From Pseudomonas sp. TNT3 (GTDB taxonomy: Bacteria > Pseudomonadota > Gammaproteobacteria > Pseudomonadales > Pseudomonadaceae): DNA of 64,000 nt. Both the position numbers and the translations under genes were made by a program. Positions within the stretch are counted from its first letter, which is position 1. Each line of letters starts with the position of its first letter. The DNA lies in assembly GCF_010095445.2 (NCBI RefSeq), contig NZ_WFGV02000014.1, positions 52,938-116,937 of the forward strand, read 5' to 3'. This document shows, one piece after another, positions 37,576 through 45,881 of this stretch. The notes below the pieces were generated by a model. It saw only the letters and a list, made by a program, of their open reading frames with translations, was not told the origin of the DNA and did not search any database.

Positions 37576-37914
37576 ATGACCTTACCCGGCATCGAAGCCC
37601 CCGGCATGCTCGACACAACCCTGAACTCTCCGCAAGGCAGCGCCGCTGCGCAGCGGGCACTGGACTATTACTTGAAACCCGCTGTTCTGGATGAGGTGAC
37701 TGAAGAACGCTTTTTCGATGTAAACCGCAGCATCAGCGGCGAAGAAGCTCTGGTCCACGCTTCGGACTTGATGCGGTGTGCGGCTGCGATTGCCTACGAA
37801 TCCGCCAGCAATCTGCAAGGCGCCAGCCGCGATCTTGCGTTCTCGACGGTCCACATGATCGACATGGCAAGGGCCATGGTTGACCGTGCTCTCAAGTCTG
37901 ATCAGATCAAATAA
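37576..37914 (+). CDS. DUF6124-like (DUF3077-like) protein of unknown function
   Basis: A 112-residue helical protein with the conserved-looking stretch FFDVNRSISGEEALVHASDLMRCAAAIAYESA, then a helix rich in Met and Ala at the C terminus. Small proteins of this type are widespread and multicopy in Pseudomonas. It is divergent from the S24-like repressor, its likely regulator, and immediately precedes the prrF promoter. Confidence 0.75.
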   Translation: MTLPGIEAPGMLDTTLNSPQGSAAAQRALDYYLKPAVLDEVTEERFFDVNRSISGEEALVHASDLMRCAAAIAYESASNLQGASRDLAFSTVHMIDMARAMVDRALKSDQIK

Positions 37915-37972
37915 AAAGGAAAGACACGGACGACGACGGGAAAGAATATTCCCATCGGGCAGGTAAAATCAT

Positions 37973-38001
37973 TTGACTTGCAAACGAGAATGATTATTAT
38001 T
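37973..38001 (+). promoter_or_regulatory. Fur box and promoter of prrF
   Basis: A TTGACT -35 (37973-37978) and TATTAT -10 (37995-38000), 16 bases apart, overlap the sequence AACGAGAATGATTATTATT (37983-38001), a good match to the Fur box. Iron-loaded Fur would block transcription. Confidence 0.85.
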
Positions 38002-38006
38002 GCATC

Positions 38007-38120
38007 AGCTGATCGCGAGGTCAGTCGATGGACCAAGAGGCCTTAGGTCGGTCTCCTGGACTATCTCCTCATCAGGCTAATCACGGTTTTTGACCCGGCT
38101 TTTTGCCGGGTCTTTTTTTT
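38007..38120 (+). ncRNA. prrF: PrrF iron-responsive small RNA
   Basis: An RNA of about 114 bases with the features of Pseudomonas PrrF: a 5' hairpin segment beginning GCTGATCGCGAGGTCAG, the conserved single-stranded core CTCCTCATCAGGCTAATCAC at about 38065-38084 that pairs with target mRNAs, and the terminator GACCCGGC (38092-38099) / GCCGGGTC (38105-38112) followed by eight T. PrrF represses iron-containing proteins (such as TCA-cycle enzymes and superoxide dismutase) under iron starvation. The 5' end is inferred from the promoter. Confidence 0.94.
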
Positions 38121-38521
38121 GCCGGTTAAACCGGCTTATGGCTTCAGGCTAATGAAGTCTTTACGTGTTACAAATTCGATGGCGCGGATGATATCAAAAG
38201 AATATCCGTTGGCAAGAGAAGCCCGGCTACATTGGCCCAAACTAATGAAAATTAGCACTTGAGAATCAATCGCACAGTCTCTAAGCTGCGTCGGCGTCAA
38301 GGAAGACGCCCCCCGTTTCACCCCTCTCCAGCAGCACCAAAACCGCTTACGTTCACAGGCTCATAAGCCGCTGTTTTACCTGCGATTCCCACGCGCACCT
38401 CAAAATACCTCATCAAAAACTGTTTCTATTGGCCCAACAACCGATAGACAGTTGGACGCGTGCGGCCAATGATGAAAGCGACAGGCCTCTTATAAAAACA
38501 AAGGAGTGTCGTGAACCGCCT
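38121..38521. other. Low-GC region between prrF and glcD
   Basis: This 401-base stretch is poorer in GC than its neighbours. It has a stem (GCCGGTTAAACCGGC, 38121-38135) just after the prrF terminator and the leader of glcD near 38430-38521. No glcC-type regulator gene is present, in contrast to the usual glc locus. A possible small minus-strand frame is listed separately. Confidence 0.5.
38136..38321 (-). CDS. Possible small protein of unknown function
   Basis: A frame of 61 codons from a GTG at 38321 with a GGAG-like site upstream. The translation includes SSLTPTQLRDCAIDSQVLIF, which looks protein-like, but the composition is lower in GC than neighbouring genes and no family is recognised. 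It may be a remnant or chance. Confidence 0.25.
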   Translation of the reverse strand: MKRGASSLTPTQLRDCAIDSQVLIFISLGQCSRASLANGYSFDIIRAIEFVTRKDFISLKP

Positions 38522-40021
38522 ATGAACATCCTCTACGACGAACGCGTCGACGGTGTCCTGCCCGACGTTGATAAAAGCGCGCTGTTGCACGCACTGCAAA
38601 CGCGACTGCCGAATCTGGAGATCCTGCATCAGCAGGAAGAACTCAAACCTTACGAGTGCGACGGGCTGTCAGCCTATCGCACCACGCCTTTACTGGTCGT
38701 TCTGCCGCGTCACCTGGACGAAGTACAAGCTGTACTTCAGGTCTGCCATGAACGACGCGTGTCGGTCGTCGCCCGTGGCGCCGGAACCGGTTTGTCCGGA
38801 GGTGCATTGCCCCTGGAAAAAGGCGTATTGCTGGTGATGGCGCGCTTCAACAACATTCTGCAGATCGACCCTGCCGCCCGCACCGCACGGGTTCAACCGG
38901 GTGTGCGCAATCTGGCCATCTCCCAGGCGGCTGCCCCTTATGGACTTTATTACGCGCCGGACCCTTCCTCACAGATCGCCTGTTCCATCGGCGGCAACGT
39001 TGCGGAAAACGCCGGTGGCGTGCATTGCCTGAAGTACGGTTTAACTGTGCACAACGTGCTCAAGGTCGAGATCCTGACGGTCGACGGTGAACACCTGACG
39101 CTGGGCTCGAATGCACTCGACTCCCCGGGTTTCGATCTGCTGGCGTTGTTCACCGGTTCCGAAGGCATGCTCGGGGTCATCACCGAAGTCACGGTCAAAT
39201 TGCTGCCCAAGCCGCAGACCGCCAAAGTGCTGCTGGCGGCGTTCGACTCCGTCGAGAAAGCCGGTCGCGCGGTCGCAGACATCATCGCCGCGGGCATCAT
39301 TCCCGGCGGACTGGAGATGATGGATAACCTGGCGATTCGTGCCGCCGAAGATTTCATTCACGCCGGTTATCCAGTCGATGCCCAGGCCATTCTTCTGTGT
39401 GAACTCGACGGCGTTGAAGCGGACGTGCACGAGGATTGCGACCGCGTGCGCCAGGTGCTGGAACAGGCCGGGGCCACCGAAGTGAGGCTCGCCAAAGACG
39501 AGGCCGAACGGGTGCGCTTCTGGGCCGGACGCAAGAATGCGTTCCCGGCGGTGGGTCGACTGTCTCCGGACTACTACTGCATGGACGGCACCATTCCCCG
39601 CCGTGAGTTGCCGGGCGTGCTGCAGGCGATTGCAGCGTTGTCGGCCGAATACGATCTGCGCGTGGCCAACGTGTTCCATGCCGGTGACGGCAACATGCAT
39701 CCGCTGATCCTGTTCGATGCCAATCAACCGGGCGAGCTTGATCGCGCCGAAGCCCTGGGCGGCAAGATCCTGGAGTTGTGCGTGAAAGTCGGTGGGAGCA
39801 TTACCGGCGAGCATGGCGTGGGTCGGGAGAAAATCAATCAGATGTGCGCGCAGTTCAACAGCGATGAATTGACCGTGTTCCATGCCGTCAAGGCCGCGTT
39901 CGATCCGAGCGGTTTGCTCAATCCTGGCAAGAACATTCCAACCCTGCACCGCTGCGCCGAGTTCGGCGCCATGCACGTTCACATGGGGCAGTTGCCCTTC
40001 CCCGAACTGGAGCGATTCTGA
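38522..40021 (+). CDS. glcD: Glycolate oxidase subunit GlcD (FAD-linked)
   Basis: A 499-residue FAD-binding PCMH-type oxidase subunit. The FAD site is VVARGAGTGLSGGALPLEKG, and the C-terminal cap contains NVFHAGDGNMHPLILFD and SITGEHGVGREKI with the conserved histidine. It oxidises glycolate to glyoxylate in a membrane-associated complex with GlcE and GlcF. Its stop overlaps the glcE start (TGATG). Confidence 0.96.
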   Translation: MNILYDERVDGVLPDVDKSALLHALQTRLPNLEILHQQEELKPYECDGLSAYRTTPLLVVLPRHLDEVQAVLQVCHERRVSVVARGAGTGLSGGALPLEKGVLLVMARFNNILQIDPAARTARVQPGVRNLAISQAAAPYGLYYAPDPSSQIACSIGGNVAENAGGVHCLKYGLTVHNVLKVEILTVDGEHLTLGSNALDSPGFDLLALFTGSEGMLGVITEVTVKLLPKPQTAKVLLAAFDSVEKAGRAVADIIAAGIIPGGLEMMDNLAIRAAEDFIHAGYPVDAQAILLCELDGVEADVHEDCDRVRQVLEQAGATEVRLAKDEAERVRFWAGRKNAFPAVGRLSPDYYCMDGTIPRRELPGVLQAIAALSAEYDLRVANVFHAGDGNMHPLILFDANQPGELDRAEALGGKILELCVKVGGSITGEHGVGREKINQMCAQFNSDELTVFHAVKAAFDPSGLLNPGKNIPTLHRCAEFGAMHVHMGQLPFPELERF

Positions 40022-41085
40022 TGCGCAGCGAACAGGATTTCGATGACAGCCGCGCGCTGCTGGAACAGGTCAATCAGGCGCTGCAGAACGCCACACCATT
40101 GCGCATTCAAGGCTCAAACAGCAAAGCGTTCCTGGGGCGCATCGTCGCCGGTGAAGTCCTCGACACGCGCACCCACCGGGGCATTGTCAGCTATGACCCG
40201 ACTGAACTGGTCATCACCGCACGGTGCGGCACGCCTTTGTCGCAGCTCACTGAAGCATTGGACGCCGCGCAACAGATGCTGCCCTGCGAACCGCCTTCCT
40301 TTGGCGAAGGCGCGACGGTGGGCGGCATGATCGCCAGCGGGTTGTCGGGACCAAGGCGGCCATGGTCAGGTTCGGTCAGGGATTTTGTCCTGGGCACTCG
40401 CGTCATCACCGGCCATGGCAAGCATTTGCGCTTTGGTGGCGAGGTGATGAAGAACGTGGCCGGTTACGACCTGTCGCGGCTGATGGCCGGCAGCTTTGGC
40501 GCCCTTGGGGTGATCAGCGAAGTCTCGCTCAAAGTCCTGCCGAAACCGCGCCAATGCTTGAGCATCAGCCTGGAAATGGACAGTGACCGCGCCTTGCTGC
40601 GCCTGGCGGAATGGGGCCAACAACCCTTGCCGATCAGCGCCGCGTGCCACGACGGTCAGCGTCTGCACTTGCGACTGGAAGGCGGCGAAGGTTCGGTGGC
40701 GGCGGCGCATGACCGCTTGGGCGGTGAGCCGCTGGATTCTTCCTATTGGGCGGATCTCAATGAACAGCGCTTGAGCTTTTTCGATGAGGTCCAGCCGCTC
40801 TGGCGACTGTCCGTCCCCCACAACACGCCCCGGCTTTCCCTGCCGGGCACGCAAATCATCGACTGGGGCGGTGCGCAACGCTGGCTCAAATCCGACGGCG
40901 ACGCGGCGTTCATTCGCCAGGTTGTCGAGGAAGTCGGCGGGCATGTGACCTGCTACAGCCATGGCCTGATCGGCAGCCCGTTCCAACCGTTGACGGCATC
41001 ATTGATGCGTTACCACCGGAATCTCAAGCAACAACTCGATCCTCGGGGAATCTTCAACCCCGCACGCCTGTATGCGGAGCTTTGA
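40021..41085 (+). CDS. glcE: Glycolate oxidase subunit GlcE
   Basis: A 354-residue FAD-binding subunit. The binding segment is EPPSFGEGATVGGMIASGLSGPRRPWSGSVRDFVLG with FGGEVMKNVAGYDLSRL. It is translationally coupled to glcD and ends three bases before glcF. With GlcD and GlcF it forms the respiratory glycolate dehydrogenase. Confidence 0.95.
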   Translation: MRSEQDFDDSRALLEQVNQALQNATPLRIQGSNSKAFLGRIVAGEVLDTRTHRGIVSYDPTELVITARCGTPLSQLTEALDAAQQMLPCEPPSFGEGATVGGMIASGLSGPRRPWSGSVRDFVLGTRVITGHGKHLRFGGEVMKNVAGYDLSRLMAGSFGALGVISEVSLKVLPKPRQCLSISLEMDSDRALLRLAEWGQQPLPISAACHDGQRLHLRLEGGEGSVAAAHDRLGGEPLDSSYWADLNEQRLSFFDEVQPLWRLSVPHNTPRLSLPGTQIIDWGGAQRWLKSDGDAAFIRQVVEEVGGHVTCYSHGLIGSPFQPLTASLMRYHRNLKQQLDPRGIFNPARLYAEL

Positions 41086-41088
41086 GCC

Positions 41089-42306
41089 ATGCAGACCACC
41101 TTGAGCGAACACGCCCGCCAGCTACCCCGTGCCGAAGAAGCAGAAAGTATCCTGCGCTCGTGCGTGCACTGCGGGTTCTGCAATGCCACCTGCCCGACGT
41201 ATCAATTGCTCGGCGATGAACTGGATGGCCCCCGGGGCCGCATCTACCTGATCAAGCAAGTGCTGGAAGGTAACGAGGTCACGCAGAAAACCCAACAGCA
41301 CCTTGATCGCTGCCTGTCCTGCCGCAACTGCGAAACCACCTGCCCGTCCGGCGTCGACTATCACAACCTGCTGGATATCGGCCGTGCGGTGGTCGATGCA
41401 GCGGTGCCGCGCCCACTCGGCCAACGGCTGCTGCGCGAGGGACTGCGTGGTGTCGTGCCCAATCCGGGTCTGTTCAAGGGGCTGGTCAACAGTGGTCAGG
41501 TGTTCCGCGCCCTGCTGCCCGACAGCCTGCGAGTCAAATTGCCGCGCAACATGGCACCCGCCAAACCACGTCCGACTACGCGCCACGCTCGGCAGGTTCT
41601 GATACTCGAAGGCTGCGTTCAGCCCGGCCTGTCGCCCAATACCAATGCGGCGACATCGCGGGTCCTGGATCGATTGGGCATCAGCATCACGCCAGCGCGG
41701 GAGGCCGGATGCTGCGGTGCGGTGGACTATCACCTGGATGCTCAGTCCGCGGGGCTGGACCGCGCCCGACGCAACATCGATGCCTGGTGGCCGAGCATCG
41801 AAAACGGCGCCGAAGCCATCGTGCAAACCGCCAGCGGTTGTGGTGCCTTCATCAAGGACTACGGGCATTTGCTCGAAAACGATCCGGCGTATGCCGACAA
41901 GGCGAAAAAAGTCAGTGACCTGGCCAAGGATCTGGTTGAAGTACTAAGCGATGAGCCGCTGGAAAAACTCGCTGTACACAGTGAACAACGCCTGGCTTTC
42001 CATTGCCCCTGCACGTTGCAGCACGCACAAAAACTCGGCGGCGCCGTTGAAGCGGTCCTGCTTCGACTAGGCTTCAACCTTACCGCCGTGCCCGACAGCC
42101 ATTTGTGCTGCGGTTCGGCAGGCACGTATTCGATCACCCAACCTGAACTGTCCAGACAATTGCGCGATAACAAACTCAATGCCCTGGAGAGCGGCCACCC
42201 TGACGTCATCGTCACGGCCAATATCGGCTGTCAGTCCCACCTGGATGGTGCAGGTCGAACCCCCGTTCGGCACTGGATCGAACTGGTCGAAGCCGCGTTG
42301 CCTTGA
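41089..42306 (+). CDS. glcF: Glycolate oxidase iron-sulfur subunit GlcF
   Basis: A 405-residue protein with two [4Fe-4S] ferredoxin motifs, CVHCGFCNATCPTY and CLSCRNCETTCPSG, then two CCG (DUF224-like) repeats (AGCCGAVDYHL and LCCGSAGTY) that bind further redox cofactors. It passes electrons from the flavin subunits to the membrane quinone pool. Its gene follows glcE with only three bases between. Confidence 0.96.
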   Translation: MQTTLSEHARQLPRAEEAESILRSCVHCGFCNATCPTYQLLGDELDGPRGRIYLIKQVLEGNEVTQKTQQHLDRCLSCRNCETTCPSGVDYHNLLDIGRAVVDAAVPRPLGQRLLREGLRGVVPNPGLFKGLVNSGQVFRALLPDSLRVKLPRNMAPAKPRPTTRHARQVLILEGCVQPGLSPNTNAATSRVLDRLGISITPAREAGCCGAVDYHLDAQSAGLDRARRNIDAWWPSIENGAEAIVQTASGCGAFIKDYGHLLENDPAYADKAKKVSDLAKDLVEVLSDEPLEKLAVHSEQRLAFHCPCTLQHAQKLGGAVEAVLLRLGFNLTAVPDSHLCCGSAGTYSITQPELSRQLRDNKLNALESGHPDVIVTANIGCQSHLDGAGRTPVRHWIELVEAALP

Positions 42307-42325
42307 CCGACCACTGGAGATTCAC

Positions 42326-42727
42326 ATGAAAAGCAAAGCCGTGTTGAGCCAGACCGAAGTCAGCCAGATCCTCACCGCCGCCCGCACTGAAGCCCAGAAC
42401 AATCAATGGGCCGTGACCATTGTCGTCGTCGACGACGGCGGTCATCCCCTGGCGCTCGAACGCCTCGACGGGTGCGCCCCGATAGGCGCCTACATCGCCA
42501 CCCAAAAGGCTCGCACCTCCGCTCTGGGCCGGCGCGAATCAACCGACTATGAGGAGATGGTCAACGGTGGGCGCTTTGCGTTTTTGTCCGCCCCCCTGCT
42601 CACTTCACTGGAGGGGGGCGTGCCGATCATTGTCGATGGCCAGGTCATCGGCGCGGTGGGGGTGTCCGGCGTGAAAGCCGAACATGATGCACAAGTGGCC
42701 AGAGCGGGCGCCCACTGCATCAGATGA
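42326..42727 (+). CDS. glcG: GlcG/HbpS-like protein
   Basis: A 133-residue protein of the GlcG/HbpS family (Pfam Haem_degrading). It has the core VVVDDGGHPLALERLDGCAPIGAYIATQKARTSA and the glycine-rich GGVPIIVDGQVIGAVGVSG. Family members bind haem or cobalamin in some bacteria; in the glc locus the role is unsettled. It follows glcF by 19 bases and closes the operon. Confidence 0.9.
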   Translation: MKSKAVLSQTEVSQILTAARTEAQNNQWAVTIVVVDDGGHPLALERLDGCAPIGAYIATQKARTSALGRRESTDYEEMVNGGRFAFLSAPLLTSLEGGVPIIVDGQVIGAVGVSGVKAEHDAQVARAGAHCIR

Positions 42728-42808
42728 TCGGGGGGATTTTTTCTACCCGCCTGAGCGCTTCCCAGCGTGTAAAGTACCTGCCATAAAAATCATATTCAGG
42801 AATCGACG

Positions 42809-43960
42809 ATGGCCGTGGCTAAATCCTCTTTTGACATCAGCGCAAACTTCGACAGCGGCAACATTGAAGTGCTGGATATCAGCAATCCGCTTCACGCGCT
42901 CCTGGCCATCAGGCCAGACACGCGCAGCCCGCATTTCCAGTGGTTCCACTTCAAGGCCAGTGGCCTGCACGTCGGTCAGGAGCACTGGTTTCGCCTGAGC
43001 AATGCCAGCAAATCTTCCTACAACAAAGCCTGGGATGGTTACCAGACCGTCGCCTCCTACGACCACGTCAACTGGTTCCGGGTGCCGACCATCTTCGAAG
43101 GCGACTGCTTGCGCTTCAGCCTCGAAACCACCGCCACCCATGCCTGGTTCGCTTACTTCGAACCCTACAGCCGTGGCCGCCATGACTGGTTGATCGAGCA
43201 GGCGCTGACCAAGGCCGGCACCGAACTGCTGGCCACCGGCAAGAGCGTCGAAGGCCGGGACATTCAGCTGCTGCGCAAAGGCACCGGTGCCGAGGGCCGA
43301 CGCAAGGTCTGGATGATTGCCCAGCAACACCCGGGCGAGCACATGGCCGAATGGTTCATGGAAGGCGTGATCGAGCGTCTGGAGCATCACGACGATCCCG
43401 TGTTGAACACACTGCTGGCCAGCGCCGACCTTTATCTGGTCCCGAACATGAACCCGGACGGCGCCTTCCATGGCCACCTGCGCACCAATGCAATGGGCCA
43501 GGACCTGAACCGCGCGTGGCAGAGCGCCAGCCAGGAGATGAGCCCGGAAGTGCTGTTCGTTCAGCAGCAGATGGAAAAACATGGCGTCGACCTGTTCCTC
43601 GACATCCATGGTGATGAAGAAATCCCTTACGTGTTCACCGCTGGTTGCGAAGGCAATCCCGGTTATACGCCAAGGATCGAGCAGCTCGAAACCCGCTTCC
43701 GCGATCATCTGAAGCATTTGACCAAAGACTTCCAGACCAAACACGGCTACACCCGGGACAAGCCGGGCGAGGCCAACATGACCCTGGCGTGCAACAGCGT
43801 CGGCGAAAAATTCGACTGCCTGTCGCTGACCCTGGAAATGCCCTTCAAGGACAACAATGATGCGCCTAACCCGATTACGGGTTGGTCGGGGAAACGTTCG
43901 AAGCAGTTGGGCAAGGATGTGTTGACCACCGTGGCGGACATGGTCGATACCCTGCGCTGA
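42809..43960 (+). CDS. M14-family zinc carboxypeptidase (PaCCP-like)
   Basis: A 383-residue cytosolic carboxypeptidase-like enzyme. It has an N-terminal beta-sandwich (residues about 1-120) and an M14 catalytic domain with zinc ligands in HPGEH and in DIHGDEE, the substrate-arginine region NRAWQ, and the catalytic glutamate in LTLEMPF. Residue order matches the Pseudomonas cytosolic carboxypeptidase that resembles AGTPBP1/Nna1. The physiological peptide substrate is unknown. It is transcribed alone. Confidence 0.92.
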   Translation: MAVAKSSFDISANFDSGNIEVLDISNPLHALLAIRPDTRSPHFQWFHFKASGLHVGQEHWFRLSNASKSSYNKAWDGYQTVASYDHVNWFRVPTIFEGDCLRFSLETTATHAWFAYFEPYSRGRHDWLIEQALTKAGTELLATGKSVEGRDIQLLRKGTGAEGRRKVWMIAQQHPGEHMAEWFMEGVIERLEHHDDPVLNTLLASADLYLVPNMNPDGAFHGHLRTNAMGQDLNRAWQSASQEMSPEVLFVQQQMEKHGVDLFLDIHGDEEIPYVFTAGCEGNPGYTPRIEQLETRFRDHLKHLTKDFQTKHGYTRDKPGEANMTLACNSVGEKFDCLSLTLEMPFKDNNDAPNPITGWSGKRSKQLGKDVLTTVADMVDTLR

Positions 43961-43983
43961 TCCTGTTTACACATTGAAAGATC

Positions 43984-44009
43984 AAAAGATCGCAGGCTGC
44001 GATCTTTTT
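43984..44009. terminator. Bidirectional terminator with the GATCGCAG motif
   Basis: AAAAGATCGC (43984-43993) / GCGATCTTTT (43999-44008) with loop AGGCT and T tract. It lies between two convergent genes and shares its core with the repeats at 29122-29200 and 45762-45842. Confidence 0.88.
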
Positions 44010-44013
44010 CCGT

Positions 44014-44460
44014 TCAATCGGCAGCGATTCGCACACAATCCTCCGGCCCCAGCAACCGCCCATCCTCGGCACGCAGCTCCAGGGGCCGCAGCGGCAGACC
44101 GTGTTCGCGGTCAACCAGCCGCGAATGCGCCTCCCCTTCCTCAAAGAAAAACGCCTCCCCCCACTGCCGCAATCCGATGATCAGCGGGAATAAGCCCTTG
44201 CCCTTCTCAGTCAGCACATATTCCTGATAAGCGCTGCCATCCGAGGCCGGCACCAGATCGAAAATTCCGTGGGCCACCAGTGCGCGCAAACGCACCGACA
44301 GAATGTTCTTGGCCATGCCCAAACTGCGCTGAAACTCACCGAACCGGCAAATGCCGTCAAAGGCATCGCGCACGATCAGCAACGACCAGCCATCGCCGAT
44401 GGCTTCCACGGATCGTGCGACCGGGCATTCGGCGTCTTCCTCGCTTATACGTCTAACCAT
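44014..44460 (-). CDS. HxlR-family regulator
   Basis: A 148-residue HxlR/MarR-like winged helix. The conserved cysteine is Cys12 in DAECPVARSVEAIGDGWSLLI, and the wing region is SVRLRALVAHGIF. HxlR proteins often sense electrophiles or oxidants through this cysteine. It is divergent from an MFS exporter, with a large inverted repeat between them. I chose the ATG at 44460; a GTG at 44472 would add four residues. Confidence 0.88.
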   Translation of the reverse strand: MVRRISEEDAECPVARSVEAIGDGWSLLIVRDAFDGICRFGEFQRSLGMAKNILSVRLRALVAHGIFDLVPASDGSAYQEYVLTEKGKGLFPLIIGLRQWGEAFFFEEGEAHSRLVDREHGLPLRPLELRAEDGRLLGPEDCVRIAAD

Positions 44461-44481
44461 GTCCGAATCCACTGAAACAAA

Positions 44482-44541
44482 TGTGGTTGCAATATAAAAC
44501 CAGATCCCCTACCGTACAACTGGTTTTAAATTGAAACCACA
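44482..44541. promoter_or_regulatory. Large inverted repeat, probable HxlR operator
   Basis: Two 22-base arms (44482-44503 and 44520-44541) are reverse complements with 20 matching positions, separated by 16 bases. Each arm is itself palindromic (GGTT...AACC spacing). The pair lies between the two divergent start codons and covers the promoter region, so one repressor could control both genes. Confidence 0.8.
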
Positions 44542-44554
44542 CTGGGAGTTCGGC

Positions 44555-45757
44555 ATGAAGCCTGATCATCATGTACTCAGCAGCGCCGTGGTGCTGCTGT
44601 TCGCTGTCGCCTGCGGACTGGCAGTCGGTAACGTTTACTTCGCACAACCCCTGCTCGATGCCATGGCCGCCGCGTTTGCGATGGACCCGGCAACCATTGG
44701 CATCGTCGTCACACTGACCCAGGTCGGGTACGGCGCGGGTCTGTTGCTGTTGGTACCACTCGGGGATCTGCTCAATCGCAGACGGCTGATCCTCACGCAA
44801 ACACTGCTGTCGGCCCTGGCCTTGTTGATGATTGCGTGCGCGTCGAACAGCACCTGGCTGTTGATCGGGATGACGTTGACCGGGTTACTGGCGGTGGTGA
44901 CGCAGGTCCTGGTGGCTTACGCCGCGACATTGGCACTCCCGGCGCAGCGAGGGCGCGTGGTGGGCGTGGTCACCAGCGGCATCGTCGTCGGCATTTTGCT
45001 GGCCCGTACAGTGGCCGGCGGCATGGCGGATCTGGCGGGGTGGCGCTCGGTGTATCTGTTGTCGGCAGGCTTGACCCTGGCCATGGCGCTGCTGTTGTTT
45101 CGCGTGCTGCCCAAGCACGAGGACAGGCAGCCCGACAGTTCTTACGGCGCGCTGCTCGGCTCGGTTTTCACCTTGTTCAAGGAAGAGCCCGTACTTCGTC
45201 AACGGGCGATTCTAGCGCTGCTGACCTTCGCCAGCGCCATGGTGTTATGGACGCCAATGGTGCTACCGCTAAGCGCCCCGCCGCTGTCGCTGTCCCATAC
45301 TCAAATCGGATTGTTTGGCCTGGCGGGTGCCGCCGGTGCGCTGGCAGCCGCTCGCGCCGGGCACCTGGCTGATCGGGGTTGGGGCCAATGGACCAGCGGC
45401 TGTTCCCTGTTGTTGATGTTGGCTTCCTGGCTGCCGATTGCCTTTACTCAATCTTCGTTATGGGCTTTGTTGCTGGGCGTAATCACGCTGGACCTGGGTT
45501 TACAGGCCGTGCACGTCACCAGCCAGAGCATGATCTACAGCGTGCGCCCGGAAGCCCAAAGCCGACTCACCGCCGGTTACATGCTGTTCTATTCGATAGG
45601 CAGCGCCTTGGGCTCGATCGGCTCGACGGCGATGTATGCCTGGGGTGGCTGGCTCGGGGTGTGTTTGCTGGGTGCAGGGATCAACGCTGTGGCGTTGATC
45701 TATTGGTGGAGCACGCTCGCCCCCAGAAGCAAACGTGCAGAAGTGGCGTTACCCTAA
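44555..45757 (+). CDS. MFS transporter, drug/metabolite efflux type
   Basis: A 400-residue major facilitator with 12 predicted helices. The loop 2-3 motif is GDLLNRRRLIL, and an antiporter-like motif C is represented by VVGVVTSGIVVGILLARTVAGG. The divergent HxlR repressor and shared palindrome suggest an inducible efflux pump. The substrate is unknown. The ATG at 44555 follows GGGAG. Confidence 0.9.
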   Translation: MKPDHHVLSSAVVLLFAVACGLAVGNVYFAQPLLDAMAAAFAMDPATIGIVVTLTQVGYGAGLLLLVPLGDLLNRRRLILTQTLLSALALLMIACASNSTWLLIGMTLTGLLAVVTQVLVAYAATLALPAQRGRVVGVVTSGIVVGILLARTVAGGMADLAGWRSVYLLSAGLTLAMALLLFRVLPKHEDRQPDSSYGALLGSVFTLFKEEPVLRQRAILALLTFASAMVLWTPMVLPLSAPPLSLSHTQIGLFGLAGAAGALAAARAGHLADRGWGQWTSGCSLLLMLASWLPIAFTQSSLWALLLGVITLDLGLQAVHVTSQSMIYSVRPEAQSRLTAGYMLFYSIGSALGSIGSTAMYAWGGWLGVCLLGAGINAVALIYWWSTLAPRSKRAEVALP

Positions 45758-45761
45758 CCAT

Positions 45762-45842
45762 GCAGGAGCTGCCGCAGGCTGCGATCTTTTGATTTTGATC
45801 TCATAACAAGATCAAAAGATCGCAGCCTGCGGCAGCGCCTGC
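45762..45842. repeat. Long inverted repeat/terminator after the MFS gene
   Basis: Arms beginning GCAGGAGCTGCCGCAGGCTG (45762-45781) and ending at 45842 are inverted copies with one mismatch in the outer part, and carry the GCGATCTTTTGAT motif. It lies between the convergent MFS and cytochrome b561 genes. Confidence 0.88.
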
Positions 45843-45881
45843 AAAAGTGTGTATCTCCTCAGATTCGACGTGGCTAAGAAA

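Noticed and set aside
36798..42727. Prophage or pyocin island around the S24-like repressor
   Set aside because: A CI-like repressor suggested a phage, but no integrase, structural or lysis gene is near and the surrounding genes are core metabolic ones.
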